NCBI RefSeq assembly: GCF_015277815.1
Contig: NZ_CP063813.1
Location: forward strand, 2,790,001-2,854,000
From: Microbacterium atlanticum
GTDB taxonomy: Bacteria > Actinomycetota > Actinomycetes > Actinomycetales > Microbacteriaceae
Length of the DNA: 64,000 bases
Direction: 5' to 3'
Within the stretch, counting starts at the first letter, position 1, and every line of letters begins with the position of its first letter. Position numbers and translations under genes: made by a program. Below the pieces are notes generated by a model. That model was not told the origin of the DNA, did not search any database, and worked only from the letters and a program-made list of their open reading frames with translations. Of the stretch, positions 28,061-36,703 are shown piece after piece.

Positions 28061-29116
28061 ATGACCGACAGCACGACGAGCATCCCCGCGGAATCGTCCC
28101 CGGCAGCGCCCACGGAGGCACTGCTCATTCAGGAACAGGGATCCTTCGCGTTCGGTGGAACGGTCGTGGAGCGCCCCGATGGAGCGACGGTGCACACCGA
28201 TCACGGATATGTCCAGTACCAGATCCCCGTGAACGCCAAGAAGCTCCCGATCGTCATGTGGCACGGCTACGGGCAATCCGCGCGCACGTGGGAGACCACG
28301 CCCGACGGCCGCGAGGGCTTCCAGACGCTCTTCCTGCGCCGCGGCTATCCGGTGTACCTCATCGACCAGCCGCGTCGCGGGCGCGCCTCCACCTCGAGCG
28401 AGGGGATCTACGTCCCGGGCGCGAACGACGAGGAGTTCTTCTTCACCGACCAGGCGTTCTGGGACGCCTTCCGCATCGGCGAGTGGGATCGCGGCGAACA
28501 GCCCCGTTTCCACGCAGGAGTGCAGTTTCCCCAGGATCCGGAGTCGATCTCGCAGTACCTCCGGTCCGGCGCTGCGTCGGTGGGCCCGGACGGCTTCGAC
28601 GACGCCACGCGCGAGGTGTTCAGCGACGCGGTCGCCGCGCTGTTCGATCGCATCGGGCCGGCGATCCTGCTCATCCATTCGACGTGCGGTGCATTCGGCT
28701 GGCGGGCGGCGTCGAAGTCTGAGAACGTCAAGGCCGTCGTCGGGTACGAAATCGGACCCTACTCGTACCCGATCTCCGAGCCGCCCGCCGCCGTGCCGTT
28801 CGACATCCCGGAACTGGAGCCCTGGGTCGCGGCCGACCTGATCCCCGATGAAAGCTTCGACCGACTGGCGCGGATCCCGATCCAGATCGTGTGGGGCGAC
28901 TTCCTGCAGGAGCACGCGTACGAGTGGGCTCCATACGTCGCACGCTCGAAGCAGTTCGTGGCGGCGCTGCGCGAGCGAGGAGGCGACGCTGAGAACCTCT
29001 TCCTGCCGGAGATCGGCATCCATGGGAACACGCACTTCCCGTTCTCCGATCTCAACAGCCTCGAGATCGCCGACCAGCTCAGCGCCTGGCTTGCCCGCAA
29101 GGGTCTCGACGGCTGA
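28061..29116 (+). CDS. Alpha/beta hydrolase, esterase 713-like (paralogue 2 of 3)
   Basis: 351 residues from the ATG at 28061 (after GGAAGGGC); a longer in-frame extension back to 27920 has no support. Very similar to paralogue 1 across its length: GYVQYQIP, WHGYGQSARTWETTPDGREG, nucleophile Ser207 in LIHSTCGAFGW, Glu230 in GYEIG and His325 in GNTHFPFSDLNSL. Divergent from the aldo/keto reductase, with its own promoter region (27814-28060) and a strong terminator behind it. Probably a cytoplasmic esterase or amidase with a specificity different from its paralogues. Confidence 0.8.
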   Translation: MTDSTTSIPAESSPAAPTEALLIQEQGSFAFGGTVVERPDGATVHTDHGYVQYQIPVNAKKLPIVMWHGYGQSARTWETTPDGREGFQTLFLRRGYPVYLIDQPRRGRASTSSEGIYVPGANDEEFFFTDQAFWDAFRIGEWDRGEQPRFHAGVQFPQDPESISQYLRSGAASVGPDGFDDATREVFSDAVAALFDRIGPAILLIHSTCGAFGWRAASKSENVKAVVGYEIGPYSYPISEPPAAVPFDIPELEPWVAADLIPDESFDRLARIPIQIVWGDFLQEHAYEWAPYVARSKQFVAALRERGGDAENLFLPEIGIHGNTHFPFSDLNSLEIADQLSAWLARKGLDG

Positions 29117-29145
29117 CGGTACCCACGCCCCACGAAACAGATGAC

Positions 29146-29178
29146 GGGGGTCGGCCATCGCGACGATGGCCGACCCCC
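29146..29178. terminator. Bidirectional terminator
   Basis: A perfect 15-bp stem (29146-29160 with 29164-29178) and 3-nt loop, followed by a CT-rich run, between esterase 2 (stop 29116) and the OppF-like gene (stop 29198). Confidence 0.88.
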
Positions 29179-29197
29179 CTCTCTGCTCTCGTCGTTG

Positions 29198-30019
29198 CTA
29201 CCCGGTGGGAGCCGTCACAGGAGACGCGTGGAACCGCGCCAGGGCCTGGTCGAGGTCAGGGCTTGCGGCGAGCAGCATCCGTGTGTAGTCGTTCTGCGGA
29301 TTCTCGAAGATCTCGGCCGTGGGCCCCTCCTCGACGATCACGCCCGACTTCATCACGTAAACGTAGGTCGCGACTTTCTTGACCACCGGCAGATCGTGGG
29401 TGATGAAGAGGTAGCCGACACCCAGGCGCTCGCGCATCTCGTCCATCACCTCGAGCACGCCCGCCTTGACCACTGCGTCGAGCGCCGAGACGGCCTCGTC
29501 CGCGACGATCAGCTGAGGGCCGACGACGAGGGCCCTCGCGATCAGCACCCGCTGTCGTTGCCCGCCCGACAGCTGGTTGGGCAGTCGATCGATGAAGCCG
29601 GCGTCGGTGGGCAGACGAACCAACGACAGGACTTCTTCGATCTTTGCGTCGATCGCCTCGCGCCCCTGAGCAACGCGGTGGAGTCTGATCACGTCGGTGA
29701 GTGTTCGGCGGATCGTCTTGCGCGGGTTGAGCGAACCGGACGGATCCTGAAGCACGCACTGGACCGTGCGCGAGAACTCGAGCCGGTCACGGCGATGGAT
29801 GTCGCGCAGGCTCTCGCCACCGAGCGTGACGGTGCCGCTGTCGGCGCGGATGAGGCCGAGCAGGATGCGCGACAATGTGGACTTGCCGCTGCCGCTCTCG
29901 CCCACCACCGCCACGAACTGGCCCGGAGCCACCTCGACGGTCGCGTGGTCCACCGCGATCACGGACCCCCGCCCGTGGCGCGCAGCGTAGGACTTGGTGA
30001 CATCACTGGCCCGGAGCAT
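29198..30019 (-). CDS. Peptide/nickel-type ABC transporter ATP-binding protein (OppF/DppF-like)
   Basis: 273 residues. Walker A GESGSGKST (about 40-48), signature LSGGQRQRV (about 148-156) and Walker B LIVADEAVSALD. It lacks the extended C-terminus with Cys residues common in OppD/F proteins of metal-containing type, but length and motifs fit. Last gene of the DppBCDF operon; its start overlaps the upstream ATPase by 17 bp. Confidence 0.92.
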   Translation of the reverse strand: MLRASDVTKSYAARHGRGSVIAVDHATVEVAPGQFVAVVGESGSGKSTLSRILLGLIRADSGTVTLGGESLRDIHRRDRLEFSRTVQCVLQDPSGSLNPRKTIRRTLTDVIRLHRVAQGREAIDAKIEEVLSLVRLPTDAGFIDRLPNQLSGGQRQRVLIARALVVGPQLIVADEAVSALDAVVKAGVLEVMDEMRERLGVGYLFITHDLPVVKKVATYVYVMKSGVIVEEGPTAEIFENPQNDYTRMLLAASPDLDQALARFHASPVTAPTG

Positions 30020-30941
30020 CGTCTTCTTCCTTCCATCCGACGGGGTGGAGCATCGCCTCGATGGAACCGCGGAGCGGCGTGTCGTCCGAGAGGCGGCGCA
30101 CGTGTGCGACGAGCTCGCGCGTGTAAGCCTCCTGGGGATCGGTCAGCACCTGTGCGGTGGTGCCCGTCTCGACCAGGACGCCCTGGCGCATGACGTAGAG
30201 CCTTTCGCACATCCGGGCGACGACCGCGAGGTCGTGGGTGATCATGACCAGCGATGCTCCGAGTTCCGAAACGGATCTTTCGAGCGAGGTGAGCACGCGT
30301 TCCTGCACCGTGACGTCGAGCGCCGTCGTGGGCTCGTCGGCGATGATCAGACGCGGCTCCTTGGCAAGAGCCATCGCGATGAGAACACGCTGACGCATGC
30401 CGCCGCTCAGCTCGTGCGGGTAGGCACGCTGAAGCTGATCGGCGTTCGGCAGTCCCGCCATGTCCATGTAGTGAGCGACCTTCTCGCGCGCCGCCGCCGC
30501 CGAGATCGCGCCGGGCCTGTAAGGCAGCGCCTCGCGCACCTGCCGCCCGATGGGCATGGTCGGATTCAGGAAGCTCAGCGGATCCTGGAAGATCATCGAG
30601 ATGTCGAAGCGGCGGGCACGATCCCACTCGCTCACGCCCGCGTGGACGAACTCCTTTCCGTCGAGCCGGATCGAGCCCGATACCCGAACCCGCCGGTTCT
30701 CAGGAAGAAGCCCCGACATCGCGCGGGCGGTGATCGACTTCCCCGATCCCGACTCGCCCACGATCCCGACCCGCTCGCCCGGGCGCACGACGATGTCCAT
30801 CTGCTTGACCGCGTGCACCTCCGAGCGGGGGCCGGTGGGAAGGTGCACACTCAAGTCGCGGATCTCGACCAGAGGCGTTTGGGCGTCTGCCGGGGCTGCG
30901 CCGTTCGTGCGCGTCGCGGAGCGCGTCACGACGCCGCTCAC
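30003..30941 (-). CDS. Peptide/nickel-type ABC transporter ATP-binding protein (OppD/DppD-like)
   Basis: 312 residues from the GTG at 30941, whose GTGA overlaps the permease stop; the much longer open frame upstream is the permease region read in another frame. Walker A GESGSGKSI (about 54-62), signature LSGGMRQRV and Walker B LIIADEPTTALD are present. It should pair with the OppF-like protein as a heterodimeric motor. Confidence 0.92.
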   Translation of the reverse strand: MSGVVTRSATRTNGAAPADAQTPLVEIRDLSVHLPTGPRSEVHAVKQMDIVVRPGERVGIVGESGSGKSITARAMSGLLPENRRVRVSGSIRLDGKEFVHAGVSEWDRARRFDISMIFQDPLSFLNPTMPIGRQVREALPYRPGAISAAAAREKVAHYMDMAGLPNADQLQRAYPHELSGGMRQRVLIAMALAKEPRLIIADEPTTALDVTVQERVLTSLERSVSELGASLVMITHDLAVVARMCERLYVMRQGVLVETGTTAQVLTDPQEAYTRELVAHVRRLSDDTPLRGSIEAMLHPVGWKEEDDAPGQ

Positions 30942-31876
30942 GACTTCACCCGGCTCAGCGTGGGGTTGAGGATGTCGTTCATTGTCTCTCCCAGGCCGTT
31001 GACGGCGAGCACGATGAGGAAGATGAGCAGGCCCGGCACGACGGCGAGCCACCACGCGGTCTGCATATACGGTTGCGCCGAGCTGAGCAGCGAACCCCAG
31101 CTGGGGGTCTGCGGGTCCGTCAGGCCGATGAATGACAGACCGGATTCGGTGAGGATCGCCAGTGCCGCGGTCATGGTCGCCGAGACGATCACTGGGGGGA
31201 GCATGTTGGGCACGGCTTCGGAGACCAGCACCCGCCACTGCGAGAATCCGGCGGCTCGGGCCGATTCGACATAGCCGAGCGTGCTGATGCGGCGCGCTTC
31301 GGCCCGGGCGATGCGGGCGACCTGGGGCCACATCGTGATCGCCAGCACCCCGACGACCAGCGGCACGCTCGCGCCGAGGAGGTATGACGCGACGAGTGCG
31401 ATGATGAGCGCCGGGATCACCTGGAAGAACTCCACCACTTTGGTGAGGACCATGTCCACGGGTCCGCCGTAGAAGCCGGCGATCGCACCGATCACCAGAC
31501 CGATCGTCAGACACAGGAGGGCAACCGCGATTCCGACGAACACGGTGACGGAACCGCCGGCGAGGACGCGCGCAAGGAAGTCGCGTCCGAGCTGGTCGGT
31601 TCCGAGCGGAAACGCCACACTCGGCGGAAGCAGCGGAGGATAGATCGCCGCGATGGGATTGCGCGGGTAGATCAGCGGGCCGATGGTCGAGCCGAGCACG
31701 ATCAGCGCCATGAAAACGAGGCTGATGATCGCCGAGGGGGTGCGGAAGAGGCGCCGCACCCAGGTCGGTCCGCTGCGGCGGCGAGACGGGCGACCGGGGT
31801 CGCCACCGTTCACCGTCGTCGCATGGTCGACGGGCTGCTGCGGCGCACCGTCGAGGATAACGCTTTCGATGGTCAT
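30938..31876 (-). CDS. Peptide/nickel-type ABC transporter permease (DppC-like)
   Basis: 312 residues from the ATG at 31876 (ATGA overlap with the DppB-like gene). After a hydrophilic N-terminus come about six membrane segments. DppC marks are FPLGTDQLGRDFLARVLAG (about 93-111) and the EAA loop ESARAAGFSQWRVLVSEAVP. The C-terminus NGLGETMNDILNP is typical. Forms the membrane channel with the DppB-like protein. Confidence 0.93.
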   Translation of the reverse strand: MTIESVILDGAPQQPVDHATTVNGGDPGRPSRRRSGPTWVRRLFRTPSAIISLVFMALIVLGSTIGPLIYPRNPIAAIYPPLLPPSVAFPLGTDQLGRDFLARVLAGGSVTVFVGIAVALLCLTIGLVIGAIAGFYGGPVDMVLTKVVEFFQVIPALIIALVASYLLGASVPLVVGVLAITMWPQVARIARAEARRISTLGYVESARAAGFSQWRVLVSEAVPNMLPPVIVSATMTAALAILTESGLSFIGLTDPQTPSWGSLLSSAQPYMQTAWWLAVVPGLLIFLIVLAVNGLGETMNDILNPTLSRVKS

Positions 31877-32850
31877 GCTCGTGCCTCCACTCGCCGCGGT
31901 GCGCGCAGCCGCGGGTCGGCCCATCCGTAGGCCACGTCGGTGATGATGTTGATGATGATGACGAGCGCCGCGCTGAAGATGACGATCCCCATCACGAGCA
32001 TCGTGTCGCGCGAGTTGATCGCGTCGTACACGAGGAGTCCCATGCCCGGCCACCCGAATACGCGCTCGACGAAGATCACGCCTGTCACCGCCCACGCAGC
32101 GTTGTAGCCGATGATGCTGATCATCGGGAGCATCGAGTTGAGGATGGCGTGGTTTCGAACGACCTGGCTGCGGCTCAGGCCCTTCGACCGCGCGGTGTCG
32201 ATGTAGTCCTGACCGAGCACCTCGATCGTCGTCGTACGCATCACGCGCACCGTGAAGGCGATCTGTGAGAGCGCGAGAGCGGTGACCGGAAGCACAAGAT
32301 GCGTGATGGAGACCGGCGCGCTGGTCGTGTAGTCCTTCATTCCTTGCGCGGGAAGCCACCCGAGCCCGATCGAGAAGACGAGCACGAGCATCATTCCGAG
32401 CCAAAACGTCGGGATGGAGAATGCCGCGAGCGAGGTGTACGAGATCGTGTTGTCGAGCAGCTTGGAGCGCGTGCGCGCTGCGATCGCACCGAGCGAGATG
32501 CCCAGGACAGTCGAGAGGATCAGCGCCGGAACGACGAGATACAGCGTGTTCACGAAGCGCCCGAGAATGATCTCCAGCACGGGCTGGTTCGAGACCGCGG
32601 ATGTCCCCAAATTGCCCGTCAGCACATTGCCGAGGTAGATCAGCAGCCGCTGGAACACCGGCTCGTTCAGCCCGTAGCGCGCCTCGAGCGCTGCGCGGAA
32701 CTCCGGGCTGACCGCCGTCTGGCCGATCATCGTGTCGACGACGTTGCCCGGCGCCAACTCCAGTAGGAGAAATACCAGCACGATCGTGACGAGCAGAAGG
32801 ATCAGTGAGGAGCCAATGAGCTTGGCGTAATGGATCAGCCTGCTGTTCAT
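31873..32850 (-). CDS. Peptide/nickel-type ABC transporter permease (DppB-like)
   Basis: 325 residues, first gene of the four-gene transporter operon. N-terminal membrane helix, then the DppB signature ALEARYGLNEPVFQRLLIYL (about 50-69), about five further segments, EAA loop DTARSKGLSRSQVVRNHAILN and the end VFSAALVIIINIITDVAYGWADPRLR. The solute-binding protein is encoded apart, at 23983 on the other strand, so operon structure has been rearranged around the esterases. Confidence 0.93.
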   Translation of the reverse strand: MNSRLIHYAKLIGSSLILLLVTIVLVFLLLELAPGNVVDTMIGQTAVSPEFRAALEARYGLNEPVFQRLLIYLGNVLTGNLGTSAVSNQPVLEIILGRFVNTLYLVVPALILSTVLGISLGAIAARTRSKLLDNTISYTSLAAFSIPTFWLGMMLVLVFSIGLGWLPAQGMKDYTTSAPVSITHLVLPVTALALSQIAFTVRVMRTTTIEVLGQDYIDTARSKGLSRSQVVRNHAILNSMLPMISIIGYNAAWAVTGVIFVERVFGWPGMGLLVYDAINSRDTMLVMGIVIFSAALVIIINIITDVAYGWADPRLRAPRRVEARA

Positions 32851-33371
32851 TCTCGCCGCTGCCTCTCGTGAGACTCGAGTCGTTGAGTGGTCATCTTGTC
32901 TTCCTTGCCTGACTGGGGAGGGGCGATGCCGCCGAGCGCCGATCTTGCTGTATAGCGTCTTGCTGCGGTTCGGCGCCGGAGGTCTTACGAGGAAGATCGC
33001 CGTGCTGACGGTGCCTCACCGACGCAGTTGCCTCGGAAATGGGTCGGATCGCCGAGAAATCTGTCGGGTGTGCCCGGCGGGTGCCGAGTTGCTAAGAAAG
33101 CTACGGACAGCCGCAGAACCGGACGACCGCGCGTTTCGCTGAGTGGTCCCATTGCGCGAGTGGGCGGACAGTGCGGGCACGATGCGGGGGTGATCGATGA
33201 TCTCAACGGGCCGCGGCATCCACCGCGGGGTGTCTGGACTCCTGCGCACGACGTGACGAGATCCACAGCGCTCCAGCTGATCTCGCGACGACGAAGCATC
33301 CCAGAGACGGCGACGACCCGGCTGCGAGGAGCATCGGGCTCCTCGCAGCCGGGCCGTCTCAGTCACTCGCC
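32851..33371. promoter_or_regulatory. Intergenic region upstream of the transporter operon
   Basis: About 520 bp without a credible gene. It holds GTTTCGCTGAGTGGTCC at 33133-33149, a weaker (13 of 17) copy of the recurring operator element some 280 bp before the DppB-like start, and the esterase 3 terminator at its far end. Confidence 0.35.
33304..33360 (-). terminator. Two-part hairpin terminator of esterase 3
   Basis: Inner perfect 16-bp stem 33317-33332 with 33338-33353 (5-nt loop), stacked on an outer 7-bp stem 33304-33310 with 33354-33360 after a 6-nt bulge, 11 bp beyond the stop at 33372. Confidence 0.8.
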
Positions 33372-34379
33372 TTATGCGGAGAGCCCCTTCGCCTCCAACC
33401 ATGCGCTGAGCGCGTCAGCAACCTCGATGTTGTTGAGATCCGAGAACGGGAAGTGGGAATTGCCCACGATGCCGATCTTGGGCAGCTCCACCAGTTCGGC
33501 GTCACCGCCGCGCGTCTTGAGCTCGGAGACCAGCTGTTTCACCCGGCGGATGTACAGCCGCTGCTCCAGGAGCTTGTCCCAGTTGTCCCCCCAGATGATC
33601 TGGATCGGAATCCTGGTGAGCCGATCGAACTGCTCATCGGGAACGATGTTGGGCTTCACCCACGGTTCGAGCCACGGTTCCTCACTGATGTCCAGGTACT
33701 CGGGCTCGGCACTCTCCGGCAGGATCTGACCGCCGCCGGTCTCGTACGCGGCGATCGCGCGGACGTTGGACGACTTGATCGCCCCGAGCCAGCCGTACTG
33801 GCCGCCGTTCGAATGGATGACGAGCACTGCCGGCCCGATCCTGTCGAACAGGGCAGCCATCGCACTCGCCTGCACTTCTCGCACCTCGTCGCTGAAGTCC
33901 TCAGGGCCCGTGTTGGGAGTCCCCCAGCGCAGGAACTGGGACAAGGACTCCTCGTCGCGGGGAAATGCCAGATTCTCGAAGAACTCCGGCTGGCCGCCCG
34001 GCGCCCAGGTGCCGAGGCGGAACGCTTCGAAGACCGCCTGATCGTTGAAGAAGTTGCCTTCGTCGGTGGCGTCCGGAACGACCTTGCCGGTTACGGTCTG
34101 GCCGGCGCGCCCACGGCGGGGCTGGTCGACGATATAGACCGGGTGGCCGCGGCGCAGAAAGATGTTCTGGAAGCCCTCGCGGCCGTCAGGCGTCTGCTCC
34201 CACGTTTTTCCGGACTGGCCGAAACCGTGCCAGAGGATGAGAGGCACCTTCGTAGCGCCGGCGGGGATCTGATAGTGCACGTAGCCGTGGTCGCCGTGCA
34301 TGGTCGTGCCGTCGCCGCGCTGTTCGACGGCACCGCCGAACATGAAGCTGCCCTGCTCTTGAATGACGATGGGTTCCAT
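33372..34379 (-). CDS. Alpha/beta hydrolase, esterase 713-like (paralogue 3 of 3)
   Basis: 335 residues, shorter N-terminus than the other two. Family landmarks: IVIQEQGSF, GYVHYQIP, WHGFGQSGKTWEQTPDGREG, Ser190 in VIHSNGGQYGW, Glu213 in AYETG and His309 in GNSHFPFSDLNNI. It is the most diverged of the three in the cap region (about 95-170). Monocistronic, with a CTGAGCGG element at 34441-34448 upstream. Likely hydrolyses an ester or lactone related to the imported substrate. Confidence 0.8.
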   Translation of the reverse strand: MEPIVIQEQGSFMFGGAVEQRGDGTTMHGDHGYVHYQIPAGATKVPLILWHGFGQSGKTWEQTPDGREGFQNIFLRRGHPVYIVDQPRRGRAGQTVTGKVVPDATDEGNFFNDQAVFEAFRLGTWAPGGQPEFFENLAFPRDEESLSQFLRWGTPNTGPEDFSDEVREVQASAMAALFDRIGPAVLVIHSNGGQYGWLGAIKSSNVRAIAAYETGGGQILPESAEPEYLDISEEPWLEPWVKPNIVPDEQFDRLTRIPIQIIWGDNWDKLLEQRLYIRRVKQLVSELKTRGGDAELVELPKIGIVGNSHFPFSDLNNIEVADALSAWLEAKGLSA

Positions 34380-34597
34380 CGAGGTCCTCCGGGATCATGA
34401 TCGAGCCGCAATCGGGAACGGTCGACTCGTGAAACCGATACTGAGCGGTTCAGACAGTGTCTACAACACGCGGTTTCATCTGACGGACTGAACGTCTCAC
34501 AACCGGCCCGGGAGGACCGCCATCAGACGCCGACGGGGAGACCGGGATCGCGGTCACCCTCAGTGCGAACGCCCCCGAGGCCGGTCTCTCGAGTTCC

Positions 34598-35545
34598 TCA
34601 GGCGCCCTTGATGAATTCGATGAGCACCTGGTCGTGCTCTTCGGGCTTCTCCCACTGCGGCCAGTGCGCGGCATCCTTCATGATGTAGTACTGCGCGCCG
34701 GGGATCCGGTGCGCGACATACTCTGCGTAGTCGGGTCCGTACCCGGGGTTGAGCTCCGTCCAGAACACGAGCACCTCGTGAGGGAACGAGGCGAGCGTGC
34801 TCTCGTCGTGGCGAGGCTGGAACTGCGGTCCGTATTCACCGCCGTCGAGTCGGTAGACCCGCTTCATCGCCTGATGGATCGCGGGGTCCTGGTAGAGCCT
34901 CAGTCGGACTTCGACCATCTCGTCCGTCATGCGTGAGGGTTCGCCTACGAGCCAGCTCATCCGCGGCTGCATCGCCTCGAACGACGGATCCGTCACCGAC
35001 TGCTGCGAGATGCGCTTGAACTCATCCCCCTCCCCCGCACGGATGACGAAGTCGGACTTGTCGAGCTTCACACGCCCGACGGCCGTGTTAAGGATGAGCT
35101 TGCCGCACAGCTCGGGGTAGCGGAGGCCGAACTCGAACAGGATCGAAGCCCCGAGCGACTCGCCCTCGATGTGGGCCTTCTCGTAGCCGAGCGCGCGCAC
35201 GAGATCGGCGAGCGCGTCGGCCTGCAGGTCGAGCTCGGTGTCGGGGTTCCATGGCTCCTTGTCGGTGTAGCCGTGGAAGAGCGCGTCGATCGCGACCACG
35301 TGGAAGCCATGCGCGGCGAGGTTGTGCATGTTCCGCGCGAAGGTCTCCGCATGCCCACCCATCCCGTGGATGAGGATCAGTGGTTCCGCGGCATCGTTGT
35401 CGAACCCGGACTCGATGATCCGGTGGCGCCACTTCTCGCCTTGCACGAACCGGGTCTGCGTGCCGAGGAGCTCCACAGCGATCGACTTCCACTCGTCGAG
35501 CGGCTTGGGGATCGGTGTGTTCTTCAGGATGAGTTCAGTAGCCAC
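34598..35545 (-). CDS. Alpha/beta hydrolase, meta-cleavage product hydrolase-like (MhpC/BphD family)
   Basis: 315 residues, GTG start after GAGAGGG. Oxyanion motif LIHGMGGHAETF (about 58-69), nucleophile Ser130 in GESLGAS and a catalytic His in KDAAHWPQWEKP near the C-terminus. This arrangement is that of C-C hydrolases acting on 2-hydroxy-6-oxo-dienoates. It lies at the far end of the meta-pathway genes. The second hydrolase at 39826 is a competitor for the same step, so the two may handle different ring-fission products. Confidence 0.82.
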   Translation of the reverse strand: MATELILKNTPIPKPLDEWKSIAVELLGTQTRFVQGEKWRHRIIESGFDNDAAEPLILIHGMGGHAETFARNMHNLAAHGFHVVAIDALFHGYTDKEPWNPDTELDLQADALADLVRALGYEKAHIEGESLGASILFEFGLRYPELCGKLILNTAVGRVKLDKSDFVIRAGEGDEFKRISQQSVTDPSFEAMQPRMSWLVGEPSRMTDEMVEVRLRLYQDPAIHQAMKRVYRLDGGEYGPQFQPRHDESTLASFPHEVLVFWTELNPGYGPDYAEYVAHRIPGAQYYIMKDAAHWPQWEKPEEHDQVLIEFIKGA

Positions 35546-35641
35546 AGCGGCCCTCTCTTGCTCAGACCGCGCCCACAGTGGATCGGCGATCGGTGTCGAA
35601 TGTGCGGATGGCCCGCCGACCGGACCGGAGATGCGTCGTCC

Positions 35642-36703
35642 TCACGCTGGTACACGTCCATGACTCCATGGCGCACGCAGGCCCTCGGCGCGCACGATGT
35701 GCGCGATGTCATCGTCGCGGATCACGGAGAGCCGCTCCGGAACGTCGATGCCGTGCAGCCGCGCGAAGTTCAGCCCGAGGATGCCGCGTTTCGTCTGTTC
35801 GCTGAGCTCGGGATAGCCGCGTCGCGTGAGGCCGGCGGGCATCTCGAAATCCCACATCGCCTCGATCACCGGGCGTGGGTGGGCGGACGGGACCCCGCTG
35901 CCGAACAGCAGTCGGTCCGCTCCCCCGGCTCGGGCCAGGGCGCCGACGATGCGTCCGAACTTTCCCGGGCGACGCATGACGTAGAGCATAGATGCCTCGA
36001 GATTGACCCAGACGTTGGGATACCGGTCCATCTGAGAGGCGGTCTCCTCCAGCATGCCGTAGCCGCCGTGCACCACTTCGAACTGCAGGTCGGGGAAGTC
36101 GCGAGCCGCGTAGTCGAGATCGCCGGGCCGGTAGGGATCCATCGGGGCGAGCCCTTCGGGCAGCCCCTTGTGCACCGCGATGACCGTGACGCCCAGTTCA
36201 CCGCAGCGCTCCAACACGGGATACATGAGCTCCCGGTCATGCAGCGGCAGCTCGCGCGGCGACCCATCGATGAAGTCCCACGGTCGCACGCCGAGACCGA
36301 CGATGCCGAACTCGTCCACCTGCCGTTCGAGCTCGGCGATGCGAGCGTCGGCATCGGGCTCTGACGTCAGCGCACCGTAGAGAAGTGTGCGGTCGGGATG
36401 GCGACGACGAAGTTCGGCGCCGATGCCGATCGGCGAGTACTCGCGCCCGTACAGCTCCGCGCTGTGGAAGCACGTGATGTCGACCGGGCTCTCGAGGAAC
36501 AGCGTGTCGATGAGCGCCTCGAGCGAGAACGCCTGCTGGTAGCGATCCCGCTCGAGCAGGAATTCGCTCGGCACGAGCCCCTCAACGACACTGAGGTCCT
36601 TATCCGCCATCGCTTGCGTCAACTCGCTCTGCTCACGCGCCTCCCCGCCGTAGTCGATGGCGAGGGAGAGTCCGTCGGCGATGAAGACGTCATCGTGCAG
36701 CAT
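35642..36703 (-). CDS. Amidohydrolase-2 (ACMSD-like) family protein with degenerate metal site (paralogue 1)
   Basis: 353 residues. The TIM-barrel core of PF04909-type proteins is evident from IAVHKGLPEG (His178), YAARDFPDLQFEVVHGG (His212), RYPNVWVNLE and LLFGSGVP. Family enzymes normally start with D-x-H-x-H and carry GSDxP; here the N-terminus reads ADGLSLAID (no His) and the Asp is Gly270. So the usual divalent-metal centre cannot form in the usual way. It directly follows paralogue 2 (TGAATG) in the meta-pathway gene block. Either a new chemistry or a non-enzymatic role is possible. Confidence 0.75.
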   Translation of the reverse strand: MLHDDVFIADGLSLAIDYGGEAREQSELTQAMADKDLSVVEGLVPSEFLLERDRYQQAFSLEALIDTLFLESPVDITCFHSAELYGREYSPIGIGAELRRRHPDRTLLYGALTSEPDADARIAELERQVDEFGIVGLGVRPWDFIDGSPRELPLHDRELMYPVLERCGELGVTVIAVHKGLPEGLAPMDPYRPGDLDYAARDFPDLQFEVVHGGYGMLEETASQMDRYPNVWVNLEASMLYVMRRPGKFGRIVGALARAGGADRLLFGSGVPSAHPRPVIEAMWDFEMPAGLTRRGYPELSEQTKRGILGLNFARLHGIDVPERLSVIRDDDIAHIVRAEGLRAPWSHGRVPA

